The translations under genes and the position numbers were made by a program. This document shows, in pieces, positions 33,839-41,579 of a stretch of DNA of 64,000 bases. The stretch is from assembly GCF_943913405.1 (NCBI RefSeq), contig NZ_CALTYA010000013.1, positions 23,882 through 87,881 of the forward strand, written 5' to 3'. The DNA comes from an uncultured Flavobacterium sp. GTDB lineage: Bacteria; Bacteroidota; Bacteroidia; Flavobacteriales; Flavobacteriaceae. The notes under the pieces were generated by a model, which worked only from the letters and a program-made list of their open reading frames with translations, searched no databases and had not been told where the DNA came from. Numbering within the stretch: position 1 is the stretch's first letter; each line of letters opens with the position of its first letter.

Positions 33839-35302
33839 TTACACTTTCCTTTTTAAAATTCTAGTTATTGTTTCTTTTTCGTTGTAATATATAAAATAGG
33901 TAAAGGCAAGCAACATTGGAATTCCGACGAAATAATTTTCTCTGAATTGATAAAAATAAACTCCGGAAAAAACCATTGAAATTCCTAAATAAGCGCCGAT
34001 TTTTTTCATGTCATACGGAATCGGGTAATATTTATTTCCAAGCGTATAAGAAATCAGCATCATGCTTCCGTAAGCAGCAATTGTTGCAATGGCTGAACCA
34101 TAATAACTCATCGTCGGAATCAAGAAATAATTCAGCGCCAGTGTAATTATGGCTCCAATAATTGAAATGTAAGCGCCGATGTGGGTTTGATTTGTAAGTT
34201 TATACCAAACGGATAAATTGGTATAAATTCCAAGAAAGAAATTGGCCAAAATAATAAGCGGCACAACGCCCATCGCATTCCAATAAGAAGAATCACGGAT
34301 CATGATCAGCTTCAAAACATCGGCAAAAACAATAACGCCCAAAGTCATCAGCGAACCAAAAATGACGAAATATTTGGTAATCGTCGCATAAGTCTGCTTC
34401 GCATTTTCATTGGAAGCATGGCTGAAAAAGAACGGTTCGATTCCTAAAGTGTAAGCCGTTCTAAACAAAACCATGAAAAGTCCGAGCTTGTAACAGGCCG
34501 AATAAATTCCGACTTGTGCTTCGGCTGTATCCGGAGGCAAAAGATGCTGCAATAAAATTTTATCGAACTGATCGTTTATTGCAAAAGCGATTCCGGCAAT
34601 CATAATCGGGAAACCATATTTGGTCATTCTTTTCCAAAGGCTGAAGTCAAAGTGCCATTTTACGTGGAAATAATTCGGAAGCAAAACGACAAGTGTCAGC
34701 AGACTCGCAATGATATTAGATACAAAAATATAGCCGACTTGAAAATCTTCGAAGTAAATAGAACTGATAAAACTATCTGGATTGGCTTGTGCTAATTTTG
34801 GCAAATAAATCAGGAAAAACAAATTCAATCCTAAATTTACGGCTACATTTCCGATTTTAATTGCCGCATAAAATAACGGCCTTTGGTTGGCTCTCAATTT
34901 TGAAAAAGGAATGATTACCAAGGCATCAAAAGTCAAAATCCAAATAACATACGTAATATATTGGACATCAATTTCTAAAAATTCAGCTACGGAAACCCTA
35001 AAAAGCAAGGCTACGGCTAGAAAGAAAAGTGTAGTCCAAAAGATGGAAACCATTGATGTTTCGACAACTGTTTTTTTGTCGTCTTCACTGTTGTAAAATC
35101 TAAAAAAGGAAGTTTCCATTCCGTAAGCCAGAATCACGTTGAAGAAAATCAGATAAGCAAAAATCACGTTGACTTGCCCGTATTCTTCTTTTGGAAGCAA
35201 TTCGGTATAAAGCGGTACCAAGAAAAAGCTGAACATCCTTGGAATTACCGTAGCAAGTCCATAAATCGCAGTCTGCTTGAAAAGATTTTTATATAAGCTC
35301 AA
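33839..35302 (-). CDS. polysaccharide flippase (Wzx-like, MVF/MOP superfamily)
   Basis: A 487-residue integral membrane protein with about 12-14 hydrophobic segments, of the lipopolysaccharide biosynthesis/Wzx type (N-terminus FKQTAIYGLATVIPRMFSFFLVPLYTELLPKEEYG, typical of the family). It probably flips lipid-linked sugar repeats across the inner membrane. It leads the minus-strand operon running through dut to the EnvC-like gene. Confidence 0.93.
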   Translation of the reverse strand: MSLYKNLFKQTAIYGLATVIPRMFSFFLVPLYTELLPKEEYGQVNVIFAYLIFFNVILAYGMETSFFRFYNSEDDKKTVVETSMVSIFWTTLFFLAVALLFRVSVAEFLEIDVQYITYVIWILTFDALVIIPFSKLRANQRPLFYAAIKIGNVAVNLGLNLFFLIYLPKLAQANPDSFISSIYFEDFQVGYIFVSNIIASLLTLVVLLPNYFHVKWHFDFSLWKRMTKYGFPIMIAGIAFAINDQFDKILLQHLLPPDTAEAQVGIYSACYKLGLFMVLFRTAYTLGIEPFFFSHASNENAKQTYATITKYFVIFGSLMTLGVIVFADVLKLIMIRDSSYWNAMGVVPLIILANFFLGIYTNLSVWYKLTNQTHIGAYISIIGAIITLALNYFLIPTMSYYGSAIATIAAYGSMMLISYTLGNKYYPIPYDMKKIGAYLGISMVFSGVYFYQFRENYFVGIPMLLAFTYFIYYNEKETITRILKRKV

Positions 35303-35374
35303 AGTTCGGTTTCTATTATAATCGTAACAAAAATAACTATTTCTTTGGGTTTTAACATCTGAAAAATAGAAATA

Positions 35375-35407
35375 AAAAAAGAGCCAACAAATTGCTGGCT
35401 CTTTTTT
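35375..35407 (-). terminator. terminator of the ATP synthase operon
   Basis: AAAAAAGAGCCA / TGGCTCTTTTTT stem with an 8-base inner part, 17 bases after the atpG stop on the minus strand. The stem is symmetrical, but no convergent gene is on the other side. Confidence 0.9.
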
Positions 35408-35423
35408 CTATTTTGAACTTTCT

Positions 35424-36281
35424 TTATGCTTTCAAAGCTTCAGCTCCACCAACAATCTCAAGGATTTCATTGGTAATTGCTGCTTGACGTGCTTTGTTGT
35501 AAGTCAATTTCAACTGATTTCTCAATTCTGTTGCATTATCAGTCGCTTTGTGCATTGCCGTCATACGTGCTCCGTGTTCTGAAGCGAATGAATCTCTGAT
35601 GGCTTTGTACAATTGGGTTTTCAAAGAAAGCGGAATCAATTCCTCGATGATTTGTTCTTTTGAAGGTTCAAAGATATAATCAACTTGGTTTTTGTTATCC
35701 GTTTTGATTGGAACGATTGGCAAGAACTGTTCAGTAATGATAATTTGCGTTGCCGCATTTTTAAACTGATTGTAAACCAATTCGATTTTATCATACTGTC
35801 CTTCCACAAAAAGTTGCATCAATTCTTCTGCAATTGCAGCGACATTATGAAAAGTCAAATCGTCAAAAACAGTATTATTGTTGTTGATTACTGTGTTTGT
35901 TTTTCTGATAATGTCATTTCCTTTTTTTCCAATGGTAACGAAATCAACCTGTTTTCCTGCGTAAAGTCCAAGAAGATTTCTTGTTTGTTTTACGATATTC
36001 GCATTGAAAGCACCACTCAAACCTCTGTTTGAAGTAATTGCTACAACAAGAATTTTGTTCACAGGTCTTTGGTCAGAATATTTGCTACCGCTGTCTCCAT
36101 CAAGAGAAGCGCTAACATTTTGCAATAATTCCGTTAGTTTTTCGGCATAAGGGCGCATTGCAGTGATTGCATCTTGTGCTTTCTTCAGCTTTGCAGCAGA
36201 AACCATTTTCATCGCTGATGTGATTTGCATCGTTGATGAAACGGAAGTAATTCTATTACGGATTTCCTTTAAATTTGCCAT
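35424..36281 (-). CDS. atpG: ATP synthase gamma subunit
   Basis: Central rotor shaft of F1. The start is the ATG of MANLKEIRNRITSVSST, giving 285 residues; the longer reading from 36329 extends into a palindromic repeat. Conserved N-terminal (QITSAMKMVSAAKLKKAQ) and C-terminal (MTAMHKATDNATELRNQLKLTYNKARQAAITNEI) helices form the coiled shaft. It is the last gene of the cluster; beta and epsilon subunits are encoded elsewhere. Confidence 0.97.
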   Translation of the reverse strand: MANLKEIRNRITSVSSTMQITSAMKMVSAAKLKKAQDAITAMRPYAEKLTELLQNVSASLDGDSGSKYSDQRPVNKILVVAITSNRGLSGAFNANIVKQTRNLLGLYAGKQVDFVTIGKKGNDIIRKTNTVINNNNTVFDDLTFHNVAAIAEELMQLFVEGQYDKIELVYNQFKNAATQIIITEQFLPIVPIKTDNKNQVDYIFEPSKEQIIEELIPLSLKTQLYKAIRDSFASEHGARMTAMHKATDNATELRNQLKLTYNKARQAAITNEILEIVGGAEALKA

Positions 36282-36296
36282 TTTTATATAGTATTG

Positions 36297-36346
36297 AGTA
36301 ATGAGAATTGAGACATGAGATTTCCTCACTACTCATTCTCATTACT
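36297..36346. repeat. 12-bp perfect inverted repeat between atpA and atpG
   Basis: AGTAATGAGAAT (36297-36308) and ATTCTCATTACT (36335-36346), with more TGAG/CTCA words in the loop. It begins 9 bases after the atpA stop and ends 15 bases before the atpG start, so it would form a hairpin in the operon mRNA. Confidence 0.8.
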
Positions 36347-36355
36347 AAAATCTTA

Positions 36356-37933
36356 TTAGTTATATTTCGCTGAAACTTCTTTCGCTACGTTTTCGATAAC
36401 ATCAGTGATTTTGTCATCTAATTTACCAGCTTTCAAAGCATCAAGAGTATCTCTGTGTTTTGCGTTTAAGAATTCTAAGAAATCTTTCTCAAATTCTTTC
36501 ACTTTGTTTACAGGAACATTTCTTAACAAGTTTTTTGAACCTGCATAGATAATTGCAACCTGGTCTTCAACAGTATAAGGATCATTCAAACCTTGTTTCA
36601 AGATTTCAACGTTTCTTTTTCCTTTTTCAATTACGTTCAAAGTAACCGCATCCAAGTCAGAACCGAATTTTGCAAACGCTTCCAATTCACGGAATTGTGC
36701 TTGATCCAATTTCAAAGTACCTGCTACTTTTTTCATTGATTTAATTTGCGCATTACCTCCAACACGAGATACAGAAATACCAACGTTGATCGCTGGACGA
36801 ACTCCAGAGTTAAACAAATCTCCATCAAGGAAAATCTGTCCGTCAGTAATCGAAATTACGTTTGTTGGGATATATGCAGAAACGTCACCCGCTTGCGTTT
36901 CAATGATTGGCAAAGCTGTTAACGAACCACCACCTTTAACGATTCCTTTGATAGAATCTGGCAAGTCATTCATTTGTTTAGCAATTTCGTCATTGTTAAT
37001 TACCTTACAAGCTCTTTCTAATAGACGAGAGTGAAGGTAGAAAACGTCTCCAGGATAAGCCTCACGACCTGGTGGTCTTCTCAACAAAAGAGAAACCTCA
37101 CGGTAAGCTACCGCTTGTTTAGACAAATCATCATAAACAATCAATGCTGGACGACCAGAATCTCTAAAGTATTCTCCGATTGCTGCTCCTGCTAAAGGCG
37201 CATAAACTTGCATTGGAGCTGGATCAGAAGCATTTGCAGCAACAATAACTGTGTAAGCCATTGCACCTTTTTCTTCCAAAGTTTTAGCGATTCCTGCTAC
37301 AGTTGAAGCTTTTTGCCCAATTGCAACATATATACAGAATACAGGCTGACCTGCATCATAAAATTCTTTTTGGTTTAGGATGGTATCCAAACAAACTGTT
37401 GATTTACCAGTCTGACGGTCACCAATCACAAGCTCTCTTTGTCCACGACCAACTGGGATCATCGCATCTACTGCTTTTACTCCTGTTTGCAATGGTTCAG
37501 TAACTGGCTGACGGAAGATAACTCCAGGAGCTTTTCTTTCTAATGGCATTTCGTATAAAGTTCCTCCAATTGGACCTTTACCGTCGATTGGCTGACCAAG
37601 TGTGTTTACAACACGACCAACCATTTCTTCCCCAACTTTAAGAGAAGCGATTCTTTGTGTTCTTTTTGCAGTTGAACCTTCTTTGATACCAGTTGATGGT
37701 CCTAAAAGCACCACACCAACGTTATCTTCTTCAAGGTTCAAAACGATAGCTTCAAGACCATTATCGAATTCAACTAACTCTCCATATTGAACATTTGATA
37801 ACCCGTAAATACGAGCAATACCATCTCCAACATTCAATACTGTTCCAACTTCTTCCAGCGTTGCACCAGATTCAAAACCTGATAATTGCTTTTTTAATAT
37901 TGCTGAAATTTCAGCAGGTTTAATTTCCGCCAT
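36356..37933 (-). CDS. atpA: ATP synthase alpha subunit
   Basis: Non-catalytic nucleotide-binding subunit of F1. At 525 residues it has the normal length. Walker A is GDRQTGKST (171-179), and the alpha signature PAINVGISVSRVGG is present in the second half. It is 38 bases downstream of atpH. Confidence 0.99.
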   Translation of the reverse strand: MAEIKPAEISAILKKQLSGFESGATLEEVGTVLNVGDGIARIYGLSNVQYGELVEFDNGLEAIVLNLEEDNVGVVLLGPSTGIKEGSTAKRTQRIASLKVGEEMVGRVVNTLGQPIDGKGPIGGTLYEMPLERKAPGVIFRQPVTEPLQTGVKAVDAMIPVGRGQRELVIGDRQTGKSTVCLDTILNQKEFYDAGQPVFCIYVAIGQKASTVAGIAKTLEEKGAMAYTVIVAANASDPAPMQVYAPLAGAAIGEYFRDSGRPALIVYDDLSKQAVAYREVSLLLRRPPGREAYPGDVFYLHSRLLERACKVINNDEIAKQMNDLPDSIKGIVKGGGSLTALPIIETQAGDVSAYIPTNVISITDGQIFLDGDLFNSGVRPAINVGISVSRVGGNAQIKSMKKVAGTLKLDQAQFRELEAFAKFGSDLDAVTLNVIEKGKRNVEILKQGLNDPYTVEDQVAIIYAGSKNLLRNVPVNKVKEFEKDFLEFLNAKHRDTLDALKAGKLDDKITDVIENVAKEVSAKYN

Positions 37934-37971
37934 TTTGTTTTATAATTTATACACTTTATCGTGTGGTAAAA

Positions 37972-38505
37972 CTAATTACTAAACTCTCTTTTTAAAACTT
38001 GTAATCTGTTAGCGATAGAAGCGTTGTATTGCTTATCGCCTATTCTTATGATAAATCCTCCGATAATTGATGGATCTACAATATTTTCAATCGTAATCTT
38101 TTTGTTTGAAAATTCTCTGATTTTTTCAGAAACTTTTGCTTCCAAGTCTGCCTCTAATGGAATAGCTGTAGTCACCGTTGCAACTTCAAAACCGTTCATT
38201 TCATTAGATTGCAAAACATATTGTGAAGCAACTCCTTCTAAAATCTCGAATCTTTTGTTTTCGAACAACAAGTGGAAAAGACCTTTTGTCAATCCATTTG
38301 TTGAAGCAAAAACTTCTGTCAAGGCACTTTCTTTAACTTTTACAGAAATTGTTGGATTTTGAATAAAAGTACTCAATTCCTCGTTTTCCTTAATAGTTGA
38401 AGAAATCAAAACCATATCATTATAGACTTCATTGGCAACACCTTGTGAGATGGCCAAGTCTAAAATTGCTTTTGCATAACGAATTGCTGCTCTGGTTCCT
38501 GACAT
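37972..38505 (-). CDS. atpH: ATP synthase delta subunit
   Basis: Links F1 to the peripheral stalk. The 177-residue length fits. The N-terminal RAAIRYAKAILDLAISQG and C-terminal VDPSIIGGFIIRIGDKQYNASIANRLQVLKREF are family signatures. It starts 4 bases downstream of the atpF stop. Confidence 0.96.
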   Translation of the reverse strand: MSGTRAAIRYAKAILDLAISQGVANEVYNDMVLISSTIKENEELSTFIQNPTISVKVKESALTEVFASTNGLTKGLFHLLFENKRFEILEGVASQYVLQSNEMNGFEVATVTTAIPLEADLEAKVSEKIREFSNKKITIENIVDPSIIGGFIIRIGDKQYNASIANRLQVLKREFSN

Positions 38506-38509
38506 GATC

Positions 38510-39001
38510 TTAGTTTAATTTTACGTCACCTAACATTCTCTCAACCAATTTGGCTTGAGCTTCTTTGTTAGATAATTCTTCTTTCAATAATTTTTCAGCG
38601 ATTTCAAGAGACAATGATGAAACTTGAGATTTCAATTCAGCCATAGCCGAATTCTTCTCAGCTTCGATAGCCGCTTTTGCTTGCTCAATCATTCTTTCTC
38701 CTTGAACTTGCGCTTCGTGTTTTGAATCAGCAATCATTTTATCTTTCATCTCACGTGCTTCTTTTAATAAAGCATCACGTTCCATTCTAGCTTCTTGCAA
38801 GATACGCTCGTTGTCTGCAGTTAAATTTTGCATTTCTCTGCGTGCTGCTTCTGCTGATGCCAAAGCATTGTTGATAGATTCCTCACGGCTTTTTACAGCG
38901 CCCAAAATAGGTTTCCAAGCAAATTTTGCCAAAAGAATGAAGAAAACAACGAAGATAATTGTTGTCCAAAAAATTAAACTCTCTGGTGAAGTTAATTGCA
39001 T
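38510..39001 (-). CDS. atpF: ATP synthase b subunit
   Basis: Peripheral stalk subunit with one N-terminal membrane helix (SLIFWTTIIFVVFFILLAKFAW, residues 8-29) and a long charged helix. The 163-residue length is normal. It lies downstream of atpE, with a hairpin in the 77-base gap. Confidence 0.97.
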   Translation of the reverse strand: MQLTSPESLIFWTTIIFVVFFILLAKFAWKPILGAVKSREESINNALASAEAARREMQNLTADNERILQEARMERDALLKEAREMKDKMIADSKHEAQVQGERMIEQAKAAIEAEKNSAMAELKSQVSSLSLEIAEKLLKEELSNKEAQAKLVERMLGDVKLN

Positions 39002-39036
39002 ACGATTATATATTTAAATTGTTTTGTCTTTTTAAA

Positions 39037-39069
39037 AAACTTCCTGGAGCCAACCGCCACAGGAAGTTT
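39037..39069 (-). repeat. hairpin directly downstream of atpE
   Basis: AAACTTCCTG (39037-39046) and CAGGAAGTTT (39060-39069) form a perfect 10-bp stem with a 13-base loop, 9 bases after the atpE stop. There is no long T tract. It may protect the upstream mRNA or stop part of transcription, helping to produce more c subunit than b. Confidence 0.75.
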
Positions 39070-39078
39070 AGTCTTTAA

Positions 39079-39279
39079 TTATTTTGCGATTAACGCAACA
39101 ACAACTGCGAAAAGTGCAACACCTTCAATAAGTGCAGCAGCAATAATCATAGCAGTTTGGATTCTTCCAGCAGCTTCTGGTTGACGAGCAATTGCATCCA
39201 TTGCAGAACCACCAATTTTTCCAATACCTAATCCTGCACCAATTACAGCCAATCCAGCTCCGATTCCAGCTAAAATCAT
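39079..39279 (-). CDS. atpE: ATP synthase c subunit
   Basis: Proton-carrying ring subunit. The 66-residue protein has two hydrophobic helices joined by the ARQPE loop (31-35). The ion-binding carboxylate is Glu52 in ALIEGVALF. No extra polar residues of the sodium type are seen, so it is taken to carry protons. Confidence 0.97.
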   Translation of the reverse strand: MILAGIGAGLAVIGAGLGIGKIGGSAMDAIARQPEAAGRIQTAMIIAAALIEGVALFAVVVALIAK

Positions 39280-39319
39280 AATGTTTAATTTATATAGTTA
39301 ATAATTAATAAAACTCTAA

Positions 39320-40462
39320 TTAATGGTGGTCATGTTCAGCAACTGCCTGACCTATAAATAATGCTGAAAGCAATGTAAATACATACGCTTGCAATGCAGC
39401 AACTAGCATTTCCAATACACTCATGAACAATACGAATGCTCCTGAAATTGGAGAAACCGCAACTGTTTCGAATATAAAGATTAAAGAAACCAAACTCAAA
39501 ATGATAATGTGACCTGCCGTGATGTTTGCAAACAAACGAATCATCAAAGCGAAAGGTTTTGTCAACATTCCGATAAGCTCTACCGGAATCATGATTGGCG
39601 CTAACCAAAATGGAACTCCTGGCGTATTAAAAATGTGACCCCAGTATTCTTTGTTTCCGCTTAAAGTTGTAACAATGAAAGTAATAAATGCCATTACAAA
39701 TGTAAAGTAGATATTTCCTGTCAAGTTAGAACTGAATGGAAAGAACGGAATCAATCCGATTAAGTTGTTGATCCAAATAAAGAAAAAGATAGTCAAAAGA
39801 TACGGCATGTATTTCGCATATTTTTTCTCTCCGATATTTGGTCTGGCAATGTCATCTCTAACAAATGTTACCAATGGCTCCAAGAAACCAGCGATTCCTT
39901 TTGGCGCTTTTGGGTTTTTCTTGTACGATCTTGCAACAGCTAAAAACAAAAAGAATAAAACGATTGCAGACAAAAACATAGAAAAAACATTCTTTGTGAT
40001 TGAGAAATCCAAAGGTCTTGCGTCAAAAGCAAAAGCTCCGCCGTCTTTTTCGTCAATAGTTAATGTTTCAAATTTATCTTTGTAAAAAATTACTTCTTTA
40101 TAACGAACCAATTCTTGGCCATTCACATCTACAACGTGGTGACCCGTATTATCGTGGTGGAATTTTTCAGCAGAGAAAATTTCCAAACCATTATTTGTCC
40201 ATAAAATTACAGGAAGGTAAAAAGAAATAGGATGGCCGCCCCAATCAGCAATATGGAATTCATGAGAATCACCAATGTGCGAATTGATCAATTCAGTAGG
40301 ATTGAATTCTTTCTTTTCATGAGCCGCTTCGCCGTGGTGTTCAGGAACAGCTTCAGTAGCAACATGAGTACTGTCAACGGCAGGATTTGCGAATCCAACG
40401 AACGGAATACAGGCTACAAATGCAGCAAATAAGAACTGAAGTGGTTTATTTGAAATTACCAT
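39320..40462 (-). CDS. atpB: ATP synthase a subunit with N-terminal signal and extension
   Basis: Proton channel subunit. At 380 residues it is much longer than the 250-270 residues of most bacteria: the first about 150 residues include a signal-like segment (FLFAAFVACIPFVGFANPA) and a His-rich periplasmic domain, typical of Bacteroidota. The membrane core follows, with the essential Arg in MIRLFANITAGH. It is the first gene of the main atp operon. Confidence 0.97.
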   Translation of the reverse strand: MVISNKPLQFLFAAFVACIPFVGFANPAVDSTHVATEAVPEHHGEAAHEKKEFNPTELINSHIGDSHEFHIADWGGHPISFYLPVILWTNNGLEIFSAEKFHHDNTGHHVVDVNGQELVRYKEVIFYKDKFETLTIDEKDGGAFAFDARPLDFSITKNVFSMFLSAIVLFFLFLAVARSYKKNPKAPKGIAGFLEPLVTFVRDDIARPNIGEKKYAKYMPYLLTIFFFIWINNLIGLIPFFPFSSNLTGNIYFTFVMAFITFIVTTLSGNKEYWGHIFNTPGVPFWLAPIMIPVELIGMLTKPFALMIRLFANITAGHIIILSLVSLIFIFETVAVSPISGAFVLFMSVLEMLVAALQAYVFTLLSALFIGQAVAEHDHH

Positions 40463-40503
40463 TATTAAATTGTGTATCTAATTTTACGTTTCAAAATTTT
40501 TTG

Positions 40504-40511
40504 CAAAGGTA
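40504..40511 (-). promoter_or_regulatory. -7 element for the atpBEFHAG operon
   Basis: TACCTTTG on the minus strand, a full TAnnTTTG match, 42 bases before the atpB ATG in the 134-base gap. No TTG lies at standard spacing. Confidence 0.5.
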
Positions 40512-40596
40512 CATATTTAATTCACAATTGAAAATATATCAATTAATTTTTAGAAAATAAGCCCCAAACCGAACAATTCGTCAATAATGCTCTCAT

Positions 40597-40980
40597 TTAT
40601 ACCTTGTTTATTAAGCGAACCGCAAAAATTGTTTCGAAAAACAAAAATAAAAAGTAAGGTATAAAAAAGGCCGCAACATCAGGAATACGGTCAATTGTGT
40701 CAGATTGTATCATTGGAATTAAAAAAACTACGCCGGCCATCATCTTAATCAAGCCAATTCCCATAAACGTAAATCCGGTTTTATCTGGGAAATTTTTGTG
40801 TACGAAAAGCAAGAAAAGATACGAAAGCAGCGTAATAATTATATGAAAAACATAAATGCTCCAGGTGGAATAAAAAAACGGAATGTTTTTAAAAAGATTG
40901 GCAACTGTGAAATGCTGTACTAAAAAAAGCACAATTGCAAAAGGAATAAGGTATTTTAAAAAGTTTAAAAATGGAGACAT
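40597..40980 (-). CDS. DUF6168-type small membrane protein
   Basis: A 127-residue protein with four hydrophobic segments, of the DUF6168 type found next to atp genes in Flavobacteria. Its start overlaps the atpZ stop by one base (TAATG). Probably an accessory to ATP synthase assembly, from position only. Confidence 0.8.
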   Translation of the reverse strand: MSPFLNFLKYLIPFAIVLFLVQHFTVANLFKNIPFFYSTWSIYVFHIIITLLSYLFLLFVHKNFPDKTGFTFMGIGLIKMMAGVVFLIPMIQSDTIDRIPDVAAFFIPYFLFLFFETIFAVRLINKV

Positions 40981-41201
40981 TAGTCTTTGTTTAAGTTCTT
41001 GACCTGCCTTATCACGTTGTAAAGCGCAATAAAAACAGACAAAAGCGATAATATTATTGTAAAAATTGACGTGCCAGTATATTTTTCATCCAGCCAAATC
41101 CCAAGATAAGTAAATGCAAAAATGATCACCCCCATTTGAATGGGAATGTTCATCATGGCAATCCACTTGCTAGGCTGTTTTTTCTTCTGGTCGTTTTCCA
41201 T
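40980..41201 (-). CDS. atpZ: AtpZ/AtpI family protein
   Basis: A 73-residue protein with two membrane helices (IPIQMGVIIFAFTYLGIWLDEKY, then IFTIILSLLSVFIALYNVIRQV), typical of AtpZ/AtpI, which aid c-ring assembly or ion supply. Its first 32 bases overlap the end of the bactofilin gene; an internal Met (MNIPIQ) would avoid that but removes the charged N-terminus. Confidence 0.87.
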   Translation of the reverse strand: MENDQKKKQPSKWIAMMNIPIQMGVIIFAFTYLGIWLDEKYTGTSIFTIILSLLSVFIALYNVIRQVKNLNKD

Positions 41202-41577
41202 CGTTCAAGTTTATATTTTTCACATTTGCTTTCATCACGCAGGTTGCGCTGAATTCAGCTCCAGGTTCTACAGATAATTTTCCGACGATGACTTCGCCAT
41301 AAATTTTGGCTTTAGCCTTTACATTTAAAATTTCCAAAACCTCTATTCTTCCGTCAAATTTGCCTTCGATATCGGCATTTCTGCAGACAATATCGCCGAT
41401 TACTTTTCCGGCCGGACCGATGACAATTTTTCCTTTGGAGTGAAAATTCCCAATTAATTCTCCATCGAGCCTAAAATCAGCTTGTGAAACAATATCGCCT
41501 TTAATGACGGTTCCTTCTACTATTCTATTGGTTTTACCTAAAAGATCGGTGTAAGATTTGGGATTTTTTTCAAACAT
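41170..41577 (-). CDS. bactofilin (polymer-forming cytoskeletal protein)
   Basis: A 135-residue bactofilin (DUF583). The core is a right-handed beta-helix of short repeats (VIKGDIVSQADFRLDGELIGNFHSKGKIVIGPAGKVIGDIVCRNADIEGKFDGRIEVLE). Bactofilins polymerise without nucleotides and guide local envelope growth. Its start is 2 bases after the sprE stop, and its 3' end overlaps atpZ. Confidence 0.92.
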   Translation of the reverse strand: MFEKNPKSYTDLLGKTNRIVEGTVIKGDIVSQADFRLDGELIGNFHSKGKIVIGPAGKVIGDIVCRNADIEGKFDGRIEVLEILNVKAKAKIYGEVIVGKLSVEPGAEFSATCVMKANVKNINLNDGKRPEEKTA

Positions 41578-41579
41578 CT

